The position numbers and the translations under genes are program-made. A DNA stretch of 58,668 nt from Aquificaceae bacterium (GTDB lineage: Bacteria; Aquificota; Aquificia; Aquificales; Aquificaceae). The stretch lies in the NCBI GenBank assembly GCA_025062075.1, contig JANXBA010000052.1, forward strand, positions 1 through 58,668, in the 5' to 3' direction. Below are positions 46,793-56,309 of the stretch, one piece after another; position 1 is the stretch's first letter, and every line of letters begins with the position of its first letter. The notes beneath the pieces were generated by a model, which was given only the letters and a program-made list of their open reading frames with translations, was not told the origin of the DNA and searched no databases.

Positions 46793-47033
46793 CTATGTGC
46801 TCTACTTCCCCTACCACCTCAAGCCCATCTAAGTGTTTTTTTATGTTCTCCAAAAGCTCGTAGAGCTCTTCAAAGGTGTCCGGCGTGGCTATCAGGTAAA
46901 CTTCCTCCGAGCTCTTTTCTTTGGTTCTGGCTATTGCCTTCCTGCCCGACCCGTCTATCAGCGCAGTAAGCAGACCTATCTTCTCCTTAGGAACCCTTAT
47001 CAGGAGGACCCTTGCCCTTACCTCTTTGCTCAT
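46782..47033 (-). CDS. Small protein of unknown function (possibly DUF4911-like), 83 aa
   Basis: This short product (SKEVRARVLLIRVPKEKIGL...) has a beta-alpha-beta pattern like a small ferredoxin-fold or ACT-like domain: strand VRARVLLIRVP, helix KIGLLTALIDG, strand EEVYLIATP, helix TFEELYELLENIKKHL, strand EVVGEVEHI. It resembles the DUF4911 family, from memory only. Its ATG lies 47 bp inside dnaX in another frame, and its end overlaps the MFS gene by 11 bp, so it is embedded in a compact operon. Function is unknown. Confidence 0.68.
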   Translation of the reverse strand: MSKEVRARVLLIRVPKEKIGLLTALIDGSGRKAIARTKEKSSEEVYLIATPDTFEELYELLENIKKHLDGLEVVGEVEHIDVG

Positions 47034-48435
47034 GACTTATGACCTTTGCACCAAACATGTCTTTTAACTTCTCCGCAAAGGCCGGAAGCCCTTCCTGCTC
47101 CGCCTTTGCCTCTACCACAAAGTCTATCCTGGGCTCTAAGGTCTTTATGCGGTTGATTTCCTCCTGGGTGAGCTCTCCCTCCTTTATGTAAAAGAGAAAC
47201 TTGTCTTCTCTCTTTTCGTGCCTTGCCCTTCTTAACACTTCAAGGGTGAAGGTGTCCAACCTCCCCTCCAAGAGTTCTATTGGGTCTGTCTTCTTGGTGG
47301 TCTCAGCCTCCTCCTTCGCCGAGGGCGACGGAGAAAGGCCCTTCAGGAGCTCCCCTATGGGCACGATGTCTTTTATTATCTGGGTCTTTACCACCGCAAG
47401 CTCAAAGGCCCGGAGGAAGTCTCTGCTTCTGGCCTCTGCGCGCACCGCATTGAGCACTTTCTCGAGGTAGAGCAGGGCGCTCAAAGGCACGCTTTGCATG
47501 CTCCTGTGGAAGTCCTCTACCCGCACCACCCTTTCCGGCTCTTGCAGACTCCTGTAGAGTATGAGGTCCATCACCTCCTCTTCCAAGAGCTCGCAGAACC
47601 TGCTCAGGTTGTATCCCTTCTGGTTTATCTCGTTAAGGTAGGCGATTGCCTTGTCCACCTGCGAGTTCAAGAGCAATTTCAGAAAATCCCTGACCTTCTC
47701 CTGGGAGAGAATGCCCAAAAACTCCTCAACCGTGTCCGTATTTAGCCTTCCTTCTCCGTAGGTGCTAGTCTGGTCAAGCAAAGACAGAGCATCTCTCATC
47801 CCGCCGTCGCTGAGCCGGGCTATCAGGTAGAGAGCCCTCTCCTCGCACTCTATGCCCTCTTTCTGGCATATGTTCTTTAGGTGCTGGACTATCTGACTGT
47901 CCTTTAGCTTTGAGAAGAGAAGTCTCTGACAGCGGGAGAGAATGGTGGGCATGATGCGCTCGTACTCGGTGGTGCACAGGACGAACAGGACGCGAGGAGG
48001 GGGCTCCTCCAAGGTCTTGAGTAGGGCGTTGAAGGCCTCTTTGGTGAGCATGTGGGCCTCGTCCAGAATGTAGAGCTTGTACTTGCCCTTTATAGGGGAG
48101 TAGGAGACCGCATCCCTTATGGCCCTTACATCGTCTATTCCCCTGTTGGAGGCAGCGTCTATCTCTACAAGGTCAGGAAAGGAGCCTCTGTCTACTGCAA
48201 GGCAGTTTTCGCACTCTCCGCAGGGCTCGCCTTCCTGTGGACGTAAGCAGTTGACCGCTTTGGCAAGAAGGCGCGCCAGCGTGGTCTTGCCCGTGCCCCG
48301 GGGACCCGCAAAAAGGTAGGCGTTGGAGAGCTTGTGCTGTTTGACTGCGTTTCTGAGCACGCGAACCGCCACCTCCTGCCCTACCACCTCCGAGAACCTT
48401 TTTGGCCTGTACTTTCTGGCTAAGGGCACGTACAT
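46987..48435 (-). CDS. dnaX: DNA polymerase III gamma/tau clamp-loader subunit
   Basis: DnaX is the motor of the clamp loader. The 482-residue protein has Walker A GPRGTGKT at 44-51, zinc cysteines Cys63, Cys72, Cys75 and Cys78 (NCLRPQEGEPCGECENC), Walker B KLYILDEAHML, the LLKTLEEPP segment and the arginine-finger region TTEYERIMPTILSRCQRLLF. The C-terminal third is shorter than E. coli tau and closer to a Thermus or gamma-sized product. I saw no A-run suitable for programmed frameshifting. TATACT lies 8 nt before the ATG. The last 47 bp overlap the next gene. Confidence 0.95.
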   Translation of the reverse strand: MYVPLARKYRPKRFSEVVGQEVAVRVLRNAVKQHKLSNAYLFAGPRGTGKTTLARLLAKAVNCLRPQEGEPCGECENCLAVDRGSFPDLVEIDAASNRGIDDVRAIRDAVSYSPIKGKYKLYILDEAHMLTKEAFNALLKTLEEPPPRVLFVLCTTEYERIMPTILSRCQRLLFSKLKDSQIVQHLKNICQKEGIECEERALYLIARLSDGGMRDALSLLDQTSTYGEGRLNTDTVEEFLGILSQEKVRDFLKLLLNSQVDKAIAYLNEINQKGYNLSRFCELLEEEVMDLILYRSLQEPERVVRVEDFHRSMQSVPLSALLYLEKVLNAVRAEARSRDFLRAFELAVVKTQIIKDIVPIGELLKGLSPSPSAKEEAETTKKTDPIELLEGRLDTFTLEVLRRARHEKREDKFLFYIKEGELTQEEINRIKTLEPRIDFVVEAKAEQEGLPAFAEKLKDMFGAKVISHEQRGKGKGPPDKGS

Positions 48436-48443
48436 GGTTTATT

Positions 48444-48449
48444 AGTATA
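48444..48449 (-). promoter_or_regulatory. -10 element for dnaX
   Basis: Minus-strand TATACT (5 of 6) ends 8 nt before the dnaX ATG. Confidence 0.42.
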
Positions 48450-48454
48450 TATCG

Positions 48455-48460
48455 TATAAT
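48455..48460 (+). promoter_or_regulatory. -10 element for lysA
   Basis: An exact TATAAT ends 9 nt before the lysA ATG and faces away from the dnaX element 5 bp away. Confidence 0.5.
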
Positions 48461-48469
48461 TCAGAAACC

Positions 48470-49732
48470 ATGATTGGAGAGTACAACCCCTACTTAGAAT
48501 ACAGAGGAGGAGAGCTCTACCTTGAGGAGGTCTCTCTCAAGTCCCTTGCGGAGGAGTTTGGCACGCCCTTGTACGTTTACAGCGCCAGCTACGTAAGGGA
48601 CAGGCTAAGGGCCTACCGAGAGGCCTTCCCAGACGCTCTCGTGTGCTACGCAGTTAAGGCCAACTACAACCCGCACATAATAGCCTTAGCCAAGGAAGAG
48701 GGTGCAGGGGCGGACATTGTATCCGGCGGAGAACTCTACGTTAGCTTGCTGGCAGGTGTAGAACCCTCCAAAATAGTCTACGCAGGTGTAGGGAAGACGC
48801 TCAAAGAGCTGGAGTATGCAGTGGACTTGGAGATTCTCCTTTTTAACGTGGAGTCCCCTATGGAGCTGGAGGTGCTGGACCAGGTGGCCCAGAAGATGGG
48901 CAAAAAGGCCCGCGTGGCCATAAGGGTAAATCCTGACGTAGACCCCAAAACCCACCCGTATATCTCCACTGGTATGAAAAAGAGCAAGTTCGGCGTAGAC
49001 ATAAAGACCGCCAGAAAGGAGTACGAGCAGGCAAGAAGGCTGAAAAACCTCTGCGTGGTAGGCATCCACTGCCACATAGGCTCGCAGATACTGGACGTGT
49101 CTCCCTACGTAGAGGCCTCTCAGAAGGTGGTGGAGCTCTACTGGGAACTCCTCAAGGCAGGCTTTGACATAGAGTACTTGGACTTGGGTGGTGGTCTGGG
49201 TATAAAGTACAAGCCTGACCAGTCAAACCCAGAGCCCGCAGACTTAGCAGAGGCCATTCTGCCAGTGGTCAAAGACACCAGAGCAAAGCTTATCTTAGAG
49301 CCCGGCAGGTCGGTGGTGGGCAACGCAGGGGTGCTTCTCACTCAGGTGCAGTTTCTCAAAGACAAAGGGCATAAGCACTTCGTCATCGTGGATGCGGGTA
49401 TGAACGACCTTGTAAGACCCGCCATGTACTCCGCCTACCACCACATAGTCCCCGTGGAGAAAAAAGACAGACCTTACGTAAAGACGGACGTGGTGGGTCC
49501 CATATGCGAGACGGGAGACTTCCTGGCCCTTGACAGGGAAATACCTGCAGTGGAAAGAGGGGAGTACTTGGCCGTGCTGTCTGCGGGGGCGTACGGCTTT
49601 GCCATGTCCTCCCACTACAACCTAAGGCCCAGAGCCTGCGAAGTGCTCGTAGAAGGCAGTAGCTACAGGGTCATAAGAGAGAGAGAAGACTACTCCCACC
49701 TGGTGGGAGAACTCCTTCCCAAAAAGCCCTGA
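48470..49732 (+). CDS. lysA: Diaminopimelate decarboxylase
   Basis: LysA decarboxylates meso-diaminopimelate to lysine using PLP. The 420-residue protein has the PLP lysine in [21 protein letters not shown], the HCHIGSQI motif, [28 protein letters not shown] and the catalytic Cys region [11 protein letters not shown]. Length and order of motifs are standard. lysC (aspartate kinase), the first enzyme of the same pathway, is 3 kb downstream on the other strand. Confidence 0.97.
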   Translation: MIGEYNPYLEYRGGELYLEEVSLKSLAEEFGTPLYVYSASYVRDRLRAYREAFPDALVCYAVKANYNPHIIALAKEEGAGADIVSGGELYVSLLAGVEPSKIVYAGVGKTLKELEYAVDLEILLFNVESPMELEVLDQVAQKMGKKARVAIRVNPDVDPKTHPYISTGMKKSKFGVDIKTARKEYEQARRLKNLCVVGIHCHIGSQILDVSPYVEASQKVVELYWELLKAGFDIEYLDLGGGLGIKYKPDQSNPEPADLAEAILPVVKDTRAKLILEPGRSVVGNAGVLLTQVQFLKDKGHKHFVIVDAGMNDLVRPAMYSAYHHIVPVEKKDRPYVKTDVVGPICETGDFLALDREIPAVERGEYLAVLSAGAYGFAMSSHYNLRPRACEVLVEGSSYRVIREREDYSHLVGELLPKKP

Positions 49733-49740
49733 GTGCACCT

Positions 49741-50385
49741 TTGGAAAAGCTAAAAAGAATTCAAGAAGACTGCGCCAAAAAGGTTGTTCAGAGGGACGAC
49801 TTTGACAGGCTTGAGCTCGTAGGCGGTATAGACCTCACCTTTGAAAATGTAAAGCAAAACCCTACCAGGGCTTGGGCCTCTCTGGTGGTGGTGAGACTCG
49901 TAGACCTAAGGGTGGTCTACCAGAAGGTGGTAGAGGGCTTGGTGGACTTTCCTTACGTGCCCACCTTCCTTGCCTTCAGGGAGCTCCCGCTGATACTGAA
50001 ACTCTACCAAGAGGCGGAGCTAAAGCCCGATGTGTTCTTCGTGGACGGTCAGGGAGTGGCACATCCTAGAGGTTGTGGCATAGCCTCTCACTTCGGCGTG
50101 GAGACAAACTCCGTAAGCGTGGGCGTGGCAAAGACCAGACTCTTTGGGTACTACAAAGAACCGGAGGGCAAAAGGGGAAGCTACAGCTACCTTACCTACA
50201 AGGGTGCGGTAGTAGGAGTGGCACTGAGAACGAAGGACTACTCAGAGCCCGTCTTTGTCTCCGTAGGACACAGGATAAGCCTTAAGACCGCGATAGAGCT
50301 GGTTTTGAAAACTTCCCTCTACAGAGTGCCAGAGCCCACCAGACTTGCCCACAACCTTCTGCAGAGGGTAAGGAAAAGCCCGTAG
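49741..50385 (+). CDS. nfi: Endonuclease V (deoxyinosine repair)
   Basis: Endonuclease V nicks DNA one base 3' of deoxyinosine, an important lesion at high temperature. The 214-residue protein has the metal-binding Asp in GGIDLTF, the conserved [13 protein letters not shown] and [20 protein letters not shown], and [12 protein letters not shown]. The only plausible start is TTG at 49741, 8 bp after lysA, with no strong Shine-Dalgarno site. It ends 3 bp short of the convergent yraN gene. It probably shares the lysA transcript. Confidence 0.92.
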   Translation: MEKLKRIQEDCAKKVVQRDDFDRLELVGGIDLTFENVKQNPTRAWASLVVVRLVDLRVVYQKVVEGLVDFPYVPTFLAFRELPLILKLYQEAELKPDVFFVDGQGVAHPRGCGIASHFGVETNSVSVGVAKTRLFGYYKEPEGKRGSYSYLTYKGAVVGVALRTKDYSEPVFVSVGHRISLKTAIELVLKTSLYRVPEPTRLAHNLLQRVRKSP

Positions 50386-50388
50386 GGC

Positions 50389-50712
50389 TCAGATGAGGTC
50401 CTTTATGTGCTCTACCTGCGTGCCTCTTACCACTACCAGCTCTACTCGGTAGTCCTCCGCGGGATGCTCCTGCAAAAACTTCTCAAGACACTGGGTCATG
50501 CGCCGGAGCTTTACCGGAGTGACCCTCTCTACGGGGTCGCCTAGCTCCGCTCCTTTGCCTCCCTTTACCTCCACAAAGACGAGAGAGTCTCCGTCCAAGG
50601 CCACTATGTCAATCTCCCCAAACCCGCAGTGGTAGTTTTTTCTCACTATGCGGTAGCCTAAGCTCTCCAAGTGCTTCACCGCCAGCTCTTCAAACTTCGC
50701 ACCTCTCCTCAA
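50389..50712 (-). CDS. YraN/UPF0102 nuclease-fold protein
   Basis: This 107-residue protein belongs to the UPF0102 (YraN) family, a small fold of the restriction-endonuclease superfamily. The family hallmarks are visible: [20 protein letters not shown], the acidic active-site pattern GFGEIDIVALDGD, LVFVEVKGGKG, and VTPVKLRRM. The E-x-D and E-x-K residues are consistent with a nuclease fold. Its biological role is unclear in most bacteria. It overlaps rfaE1 by 23 bp and is probably the last gene of the lysC unit. Confidence 0.9.
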   Translation of the reverse strand: MRRGAKFEELAVKHLESLGYRIVRKNYHCGFGEIDIVALDGDSLVFVEVKGGKGAELGDPVERVTPVKLRRMTQCLEKFLQEHPAEDYRVELVVVRGTQVEHIKDLI

Positions 50713-51640
50713 GGCTTTGAAGCACCTCCTGGGGTGAGACCACCGCAGTGCCCAACTTACCCACCACTATGCCTGCACACAGGTTTGCCAGCTCACAGGC
50801 GCTGTCCCAGTCCACACCGCAGAGGGCACAGGCGGTAAGCACTGCCACCACAGTGTCTCCCGCGCCAGAAACATCGTAGACCTGTCTGGCTTTTGCCGGG
50901 AAGACCTTAAAGCTCTTCTCAAAGAGTGCCATACCTCTCTGACCCAGAGTTATCACTAAGGTCCCAAGGCTGAGCTCTCTTTTGAGTCGCCAGCCTAAGC
51001 TCTGCAGGTGCTCTTCGGGGAGCATCTCTCTGGCCTCCTTCTCGTTGGGCGTCATCAGGCTGGCACCCACGTAGAGGTTTTTGTTGACCGGTCTTGGGTC
51101 AACGGAGAAGAAGAGCCCCCTTTCCCTTATGCGCTCCATGAGGTCTTTGCACACCACCCCCTTGGCGTAGTCAGACACCACCAGACAGTCCACCTCCACG
51201 TCCAGCCTCTGGAGGAGCTCTCTAAGCACCTTGCCCTTTACTGTCTGCCTGCTTTCGCTGTCTATACGCAGGAGCTGTTGGGAGAGGGCTACCACGCGCA
51301 TCTTCTCCGTGGTGGGTCTGGAGTGGTCTTCCACCAGCAGGTCAACTATTCCCGCCTCCCTGAGAAGACCCTTCACGATGTGCCTTTTGTAGTCCTGACC
51401 CACTACGCCCAACAGGTAGGTCTTTACGCCAAGGCTTGCCAGATTGTTGGCTACGTTGCTCGCACCCCCTAAGCGGAACTCCTCTCTCTGGACCTCCACC
51501 ACCGGCACCGGCGCCTCCGGAGATATCCTCTCCACCTTTCCAAAGACATACCTGTCCAAGATAACATCGCCCACCACCAGAACCTTCAAGCTTTTAAACT
51601 TCTCCAGAATCTCCTCTACCCTGTGTCTGTCAAGGTTCAT
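50690..51640 (-). CDS. rfaE1: D-glycero-beta-D-manno-heptose-7-phosphate kinase
   Basis: This ribokinase-fold enzyme phosphorylates heptose 7-phosphate at C1 on the way to ADP-heptose for LPS core. The 316-residue protein corresponds to the kinase half of Hld[48 protein letters not shown], and the catalytic [17 protein letters not shown]. The nucleotidyltransferase half is absent, so RfaE2 must be separate. It overlaps lysC by 11 bp at its start and yraN at its end. Confidence 0.95.
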   Translation of the reverse strand: MNLDRHRVEEILEKFKSLKVLVVGDVILDRYVFGKVERISPEAPVPVVEVQREEFRLGGASNVANNLASLGVKTYLLGVVGQDYKRHIVKGLLREAGIVDLLVEDHSRPTTEKMRVVALSQQLLRIDSESRQTVKGKVLRELLQRLDVEVDCLVVSDYAKGVVCKDLMERIRERGLFFSVDPRPVNKNLYVGASLMTPNEKEAREMLPEEHLQSLGWRLKRELSLGTLVITLGQRGMALFEKSFKVFPAKARQVYDVSGAGDTVVAVLTACALCGVDWDSACELANLCAGIVVGKLGTAVVSPQEVLQSLEERCEV

Positions 51641-52868
51641 TCAGGACCTTTACCTCTTCTCCTTCTTCTATAAAGGCAGAGTGGAGCTCTCTCACCGCCA
51701 GCTCCCCGTACTTGTCCTCAATCAGGCAGGAGATTTTTATCTCGGAGGTGGATATGGCCATGATGTTGATGCCCAGCCTGTAGAGCACTTCAAAGACCTT
51801 ACCTGCGGTGCCGTAAGAGCTCCGCATGCCTATGCCTACCACCGACACCTTGGCTATGCGGTCGTCTCGCACCACCTCCTGAGCTCCTATGCTCTGGGCC
51901 ACTTTTCTCACTATCTGCTCCGCCTTAGGTGCGTCGCTTTTGTTAACCGTAAAGGAAAGGTCCGTGTAACCCTGATGGGACACGTTCTGCACTATCATGT
52001 CCACCACGATGTGGGCATCTCCCAGTGCCTTGAAAACCTGATAGGCTATGCCTGGTCTGTCAGGCACCCTGACTATGGTTATTCTTGACTCGTTCCTCTC
52101 CAGAGTTATGGCTCTTACCACGCTCTTTTCCATCACTTCCTCCTCCGGGACTATCCAGGTCCCTTCTTTGTCGCTGAAAGAGCTCCTCACATGTATGCGC
52201 ACCCCGTACTTCATGGCAAACTCTATGCTTCTTGCCTGCATCACTTTGGCACCCAGCGAGGCCATCTCCAACATCTCCTCGTAGGATATGACGGGTATTT
52301 TTCTTGCGTTCGGGACGATTCTGGGATCTGTGGTGAAGACTCCCTCCACGTCCGTGTATATCTCGCAGTCGCCACCCAAGGCGTAGGCCAAGGCCACCGC
52401 GGAGAGGTCTGAGCCCCCTCTGCCTAAGGTGGTTATTTCCCAGCTCTCAGTCACGCCCTGAAAACCTGCCACCACGGGCGTGTAGCCCTCCGCAAGGAGA
52501 TTCTTTAGCCTCTGGACTCCTATTTTCTTTATTCTTGCCTTGGTGTGCACCTCGTCGCTCACTATGGGCACTTGCCAACCGCAGAGGCTAACCGCAGGGA
52601 CGCCGAGCTTTTGCAAAGTAATGGCAAAGAGGGCAACCGCCTGCTGTTCTCCCGTGGATACCAGCATGTCCAACTCCCTCTCCGAGGGCATGGCGTCTAT
52701 CTGGCGGGCAAGGTTTATAAGCCTGTCTGTCTCCCCAGCCATGGCGGAGGAGACCACCACCACCTTGTAGCCTTCCCTTATCTTCTCCAAGACCCTTTTG
52801 GAGGCGTTGTGTATCCTCTCTAGGCTTCCTACTGATGTTCCGCCGAACTTGAGCACGAGAATTCTCAT
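51630..52868 (-). CDS. lysC: Aspartate kinase
   Basis: LysC phosphorylates aspartate to start lysine, threonine and methionine synthesis. The 412-residue protein has the kinase signature [56 protein letters not shown] and two C-terminal ACT domains ([20 protein letters not shown] and [20 protein letters not shown]) for feedback control. It is the monofunctional ACT-regulated type. TAAAAT lies 7 nt before the ATG. It leads a transcript with rfaE1 and yraN. Confidence 0.97.
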   Translation of the reverse strand: MRILVLKFGGTSVGSLERIHNASKRVLEKIREGYKVVVVSSAMAGETDRLINLARQIDAMPSERELDMLVSTGEQQAVALFAITLQKLGVPAVSLCGWQVPIVSDEVHTKARIKKIGVQRLKNLLAEGYTPVVAGFQGVTESWEITTLGRGGSDLSAVALAYALGGDCEIYTDVEGVFTTDPRIVPNARKIPVISYEEMLEMASLGAKVMQARSIEFAMKYGVRIHVRSSFSDKEGTWIVPEEEVMEKSVVRAITLERNESRITIVRVPDRPGIAYQVFKALGDAHIVVDMIVQNVSHQGYTDLSFTVNKSDAPKAEQIVRKVAQSIGAQEVVRDDRIAKVSVVGIGMRSSYGTAGKVFEVLYRLGINIMAISTSEIKISCLIEDKYGELAVRELHSAFIEEGEEVKVLNEP

Positions 52869-52875
52869 CCTGACT

Positions 52876-52881
52876 ATTTTA
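52876..52881 (-). promoter_or_regulatory. -10-like element for lysC
   Basis: Minus-strand TAAAAT (5 of 6) ends 7 nt before the lysC ATG. Confidence 0.38.
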
Positions 52882-52889
52882 AACCGTAG

Positions 52890-52895
52890 GATAAT
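52890..52895 (+). promoter_or_regulatory. -10 element for hisZ
   Basis: GATAAT (5 of 6) is followed by six bases and the hisZ ATG. The string ATAATAGTGCC before the ATG is nearly the same as that before folE. Confidence 0.42.
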
Positions 52896-52901
52896 AGTGC
52901 C

Positions 52902-53765
52902 ATGAGGTTGATACCCCCGCAGGAGAGGTTTTTCAACTTTGAGGCCTCGGACAGGCTCAAGGGCTTTTTTCTCAAAGCCTGTGAGGTCTTCAAGGACTAC
53001 AGGTTCATAGTGCTACCCTCTTTAGAGGTTTACCAAGAGGGGCTCTCCGGAGAGTCTCCCTTTGTGGTAGGCAGTCTTCAAGACGGAGGTCTGCTGTGTC
53101 TTAGGCAGGACTGGACGGTGAGCCTTGCCCGTTTTCTGAGCTTGCAGAGGGAACTCCCCCTACCCTTGCGGGTCTTTTACTGGGGGAATACTTTTTCTCC
53201 CGGAGGTGAGTTGGAGAGCTTTCAGGTGGGTGTGGAGTTCCTGGGTGACACCTCGGTGGGGGCGGAGGTGGAGGTCCTACAGGCCATAGGAGACTACCTG
53301 AGAGCCTGTGGCACGCAAGAGCTCACTCTGAGCTTGGGACATGTGGCCATAGTAGAAGAGATGCTAAGAGAGTGCGGACACGGCTACAGGGAGGCAGTGC
53401 TGGAGAAGAACTTCTCCGCCCTCTGCCACGTCCCACCTTTGATGGACCTACTTCTTGCCCAAGGCGGTTTAGAGGTGTTGGAGAGCTTCAGCGGAAAGTA
53501 TCCGCAGTTTTCCCCCCACTGCCAGCACCTTGCCCAAGTGGCCAGTGAGCTGAAGGGCTTTAAGGTGGTCTTTGACCTGTCGGAGATAAGACCCAAAGAT
53601 TACTACACTGGGCTCGTCTTTGAGTTTTACCACCCAAAAGTAGGTCAGCCAGTGGCGGGGGGTGGGAGGTACGACCGTCTTTACAAGAACTTGGGGAGAG
53701 ACATATGCGCCTTCGGCGGTGCGGTCTATCTTGACCCCTTGTTGGAAGTGGTCTCATGCGTCTGA
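52902..53765 (+). CDS. hisZ: ATP phosphoribosyltransferase regulatory subunit HisZ
   Basis: HisZ is a catalytically inactive HisRS-like protein that activates the short form of HisG in histidine synthesis. The 287-residue product has class II synthetase-like stretches: [52 protein letters not shown] and the motif-3-like [16 protein letters not shown]. It is shorter than many HisZ proteins (about 320-390) and lacks an anticodon domain, as expected. Its 3' end overlaps copA by 10 bp. hisG is not in the window. Confidence 0.9.
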   Translation: MRLIPPQERFFNFEASDRLKGFFLKACEVFKDYRFIVLPSLEVYQEGLSGESPFVVGSLQDGGLLCLRQDWTVSLARFLSLQRELPLPLRVFYWGNTFSPGGELESFQVGVEFLGDTSVGAEVEVLQAIGDYLRACGTQELTLSLGHVAIVEEMLRECGHGYREAVLEKNFSALCHVPPLMDLLLAQGGLEVLESFSGKYPQFSPHCQHLAQVASELKGFKVVFDLSEIRPKDYYTGLVFEFYHPKVGQPVAGGGRYDRLYKNLGRDICAFGGAVYLDPLLEVVSCV

Positions 53766-55765
53766 GCTTGAAAGTGTCTGGTATGACCTGCGTTAACTGT
53801 GCCAAGTCCGTGGAGTTAAGCCTCAAAAGGCTAAAGGGCGTCCAGGAGGTGAGCGTTTCCTTAGAGGCGGGTAGGGTGTGGGTGGAGTTTGCGGAGGACT
53901 ACATAGACCCCGAGCGGATAAGGGCCCACATAGAGTCCTTGGGCTACCGCGTGGAGGAGCTCCAGAGCAGAGACAGAAGTCTGGAGGTGTTGACCCTCTG
54001 CTGGCTTCTGAGTCTGACACTGATGACCCTTATGTTCTGGCACGGCCCTTTCAGCTTAGAGCTCCAGGCCCTTCTGGCCATTGCGGTGCAGGGTGTGGGA
54101 GGCTACAGCCTTTACAGGGGAGCTCTCGGTGCCCTACGCACCCGCGTAGGTAACATGGACCTGCTGGTGGCTTTGGGCAGTACCTCCGCCCTTGCCTACA
54201 GTCTTCTGTCCTTTTGGGGGCTCCTGCCGGGTGAGCCCTTCTTTGAAACCTCCGCCTTTCTCGTGACTTTTGTGCGCACGGGGAAGTTCTTAGAGGAGTG
54301 GGTCAGGGCGAGAGCTCTCAAGAGCCTGCGCGAGCTCCTTTCCCTGCAAACGCTCAAGGCAAGGGTGCTGAAAGAGGGCAGAGAAGAAGAGAAAAGCCCG
54401 CAGGAGGTCTTCGTGGGCGACATACTCTTGCTGAGGACTGGGGACGTGGTGCCCGTGGACTGCGTGCTATTAGAGGGCTCTCTTGAGGTGGAGGAGTCCC
54501 TGCTCACCGGAGAGAGCACGCCGGTAAAGAAAGGTCAGGGAGACAGGCTTCTCTCAGGCAGCTCCGTGGTCTCCGGCTTTGGTAGGGCAAGGGCGGAGAA
54601 GACCTTCTTGGGGAGCTCCGCCAACCTTTTGGCAAAGTTAGTGGAGGAGACCCTAAGCAAAAAGCCCAGGCTTCAGCGGTTGGCGGACCAGCTCTCCCAC
54701 CACTTCGTGCAGGTGGTTCTTCTTCTGTCCGTGGCGGTTTTCCTGCTCTGGTATCTGAAAACCGGGGAGGTGAGGACTGCCCTCAACTTTGCCCTTTCGG
54801 TGTTGGTGGTGTCCTGCCCCTGTGCCTTTGGTATTGCGGTCCCACTGGCCCTCACGGTGGGACTTTTAAGGGCTCAGCGCAGGGGCGTCCTTATAAAAGA
54901 CCCCTCCGCGGTGGAAAAGTCGGTGCAGGTGCTCCTCTTGGACAAGACAGGCACGCTGACTGAGGGTAGACCAAGGCTGGTGAGCTACACTCTGTGGGAG
55001 GAGGGAGCTCTGAAAGTGGCCTGTGCCATGGCAAAGGCCTCCAACCACCCCTACTCGGTAGCTCTGAGGGATTTCTGCACCCAAGGGGGCGTGGAGACAG
55101 GCCCTGCGGAAGACTGCGTAGAAAAGGTGGGCGTAGGCGTGCTGTGGGGAGAGTACCTGCTGGGAAGGTCGGAGCAGGCGCAGGTAGCGCTTTACCGCAA
55201 CGGTCAGAAGCTGGCGGAGTTCTTCTTTGAGGACAGGCTCAGAGAAGAGGTGCGCGAAGTAGTCTCCTTCCTGAGAAAGAGGGGCATGCGCCTTGTTATG
55301 CTAACCGGCGACAGGGAAGAGAGAGCCAAAGCGGTAGCCAAAGAGCTGGGCATAGAGGAGTTTCTGGCAGAGGTGAGACCCGAGGACAAGCTGAAAAAAG
55401 TGAAAGAGCTCAAGGAGAAGGGTCTCCGCGTGGGAGTGGTAGGGGACGGCGTAAACGACGCACCTGCCATGGCGGAGGCGGACATATCCTTCGCCCTGAG
55501 CTCCGGGGCGGACATGACAAAAAGGGCAGGAGACGTGGTGCTCCTTAAAGGCATAGGAGCTCTAAAAGTCTTTTTCCAAGAGAGAGACAGAACCATGAGA
55601 CGCATAAGGGAAAACCTTTTCTGGGCGTTTGCGTACAACCTCGTAGGCATACCGGTAGCCGCAGGCCTCTTCTACGAGCAAGGCATACACCTGAAGCCCG
55701 AGCTGGCGGGTCTTATGATGGCTCTGTCTTCCCTTAGCGTGGTCTTGAACTCGGCGAGGAAGTAG
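53756..55765 (+). CDS. copA: Copper-translocating P1B-type ATPase
   Basis: This 669-residue pump exports copper from the cytoplasm. One N-terminal metal-binding domain carries GMTCVNC (Cys12 and Cys15). Eight membrane helices are predicted, with the ion-binding CPC motif in VSCPCAFGIAVPLAL. The cytoplasmic parts show LLTGESTPVKKG, the phosphorylated Asp near residue 396 in DKTGTLTEGRP, SNHPYSVAL (HP motif) and VGDGVNDAPAMAEADI. CPC rather than SPC or CPH favours Cu(I). It is translationally coupled to hisZ by a 10-bp overlap, an odd pairing. rpsP follows on its own promoter. Confidence 0.96.
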   Translation: MRLSLKVSGMTCVNCAKSVELSLKRLKGVQEVSVSLEAGRVWVEFAEDYIDPERIRAHIESLGYRVEELQSRDRSLEVLTLCWLLSLTLMTLMFWHGPFSLELQALLAIAVQGVGGYSLYRGALGALRTRVGNMDLLVALGSTSALAYSLLSFWGLLPGEPFFETSAFLVTFVRTGKFLEEWVRARALKSLRELLSLQTLKARVLKEGREEEKSPQEVFVGDILLLRTGDVVPVDCVLLEGSLEVEESLLTGESTPVKKGQGDRLLSGSSVVSGFGRARAEKTFLGSSANLLAKLVEETLSKKPRLQRLADQLSHHFVQVVLLLSVAVFLLWYLKTGEVRTALNFALSVLVVSCPCAFGIAVPLALTVGLLRAQRRGVLIKDPSAVEKSVQVLLLDKTGTLTEGRPRLVSYTLWEEGALKVACAMAKASNHPYSVALRDFCTQGGVETGPAEDCVEKVGVGVLWGEYLLGRSEQAQVALYRNGQKLAEFFFEDRLREEVREVVSFLRKRGMRLVMLTGDREERAKAVAKELGIEEFLAEVRPEDKLKKVKELKEKGLRVGVVGDGVNDAPAMAEADISFALSSGADMTKRAGDVVLLKGIGALKVFFQERDRTMRRIRENLFWAFAYNLVGIPVAAGLFYEQGIHLKPELAGLMMALSSLSVVLNSARK

Positions 55766-55767
55766 TG

Positions 55768-55773
55768 TATAAT
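55768..55773 (+). promoter_or_regulatory. -10 element for rpsP-khpA
   Basis: An exact TATAAT lies just past the copA stop and 27 nt before the rpsP ATG, leaving a leader with the AGGAGGT site. Confidence 0.55.
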
Positions 55774-55800
55774 AAATCAATTGTTGACCAGGAGGTTGGT

Positions 55801-56040
55801 ATGGCGCTCAGGATAAGGGTTGCCCGATACGGGAGAAGACATCACCCCATATACAGGGTCGTAGTGGCGGAGGCAAAGGCGGCGCGGGACGGCAAAGTGG
55901 TGGACGTAATCGCCACCTACGACCCAGTCCAGAAGAGACTCATAGAAGTAAAAGAGGAAAAACTAAAAGACTGGCTTCAGAAAGGAGCTCAGCTTACCGA
56001 TAGAGCCAAGGCTATACTCAAGAGTTCGAAAATACTCTAA
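55801..56040 (+). CDS. rpsP: 30S ribosomal protein S16
   Basis: The 79-residue product begins ALRIRVARYGRRHHPIYRVV and has VVAEAKAARDGKVVDVIATY and WLQKGAQLTDRAKAILK, the full S16 pattern. The ATG at 55801 is set by a strong AGGAGGT immediately upstream; the frame runs 12 codons further up through the promoter and is not used. It is followed 13 bp later by khpA, the common bacterial rpsP-khpA order. Confidence 0.97.
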   Translation: MALRIRVARYGRRHHPIYRVVVAEAKAARDGKVVDVIATYDPVQKRLIEVKEEKLKDWLQKGAQLTDRAKAILKSSKIL

Positions 56041-56053
56041 CAGGAGGTGGATT

Positions 56054-56293
56054 ATGAGCCAGCTAAGGGACATCGTGGAGATTACCGCCAAGTCCTTGGT
56101 GGACAACCCCAACAAGGTGAACGTACAGGAAATTGAAGGGGAGAAGACCGTAGTGATAGAGCTGAGGGTGGACAAGGGAGACCTTGGTAAGGTGATAGGC
56201 AAAGGGGGACGCATCGCTAGGTCCCTTAGAACCATTCTGGCCTCCATGGGCAGAAAGATAAACAAGAGAGTGGTGTTAGAGATTCTTGAGTAG
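56054..56293 (+). CDS. khpA: KH-domain RNA-binding protein KhpA
   Basis: This 79-residue protein is a single KH domain with the RNA-binding loop GKVIGKGGRIARSLRTIL and VVIELRVDKGDLGK before it. In other bacteria it pairs with KhpB and affects small RNA and division functions. A GGAGGTGG site lies upstream of the ATG at 56054. Its position after rpsP is the conserved one. The usual rimM-trmD continuation is missing; metK follows on its own promoter. Confidence 0.93.
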   Translation: MSQLRDIVEITAKSLVDNPNKVNVQEIEGEKTVVIELRVDKGDLGKVIGKGGRIARSLRTILASMGRKINKRVVLEILE

Positions 56294-56295
56294 CT

Positions 56296-56301
56296 TATAA
56301 T
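56296..56301 (+). promoter_or_regulatory. -10 element for metK-selC
   Basis: An exact TATAAT lies 8 nt before the metK ATG. It may also transcribe the tRNA gene that begins on the base after the metK stop. Confidence 0.5.
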
Positions 56302-56309
56302 AGACCCCC

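Noticed and set aside
46987-48435. Programmed frameshift in dnaX giving gamma and tau
   Set aside because: No slippery A run or stimulatory hairpin was seen; the single frame already gives a gamma/tau-like length.
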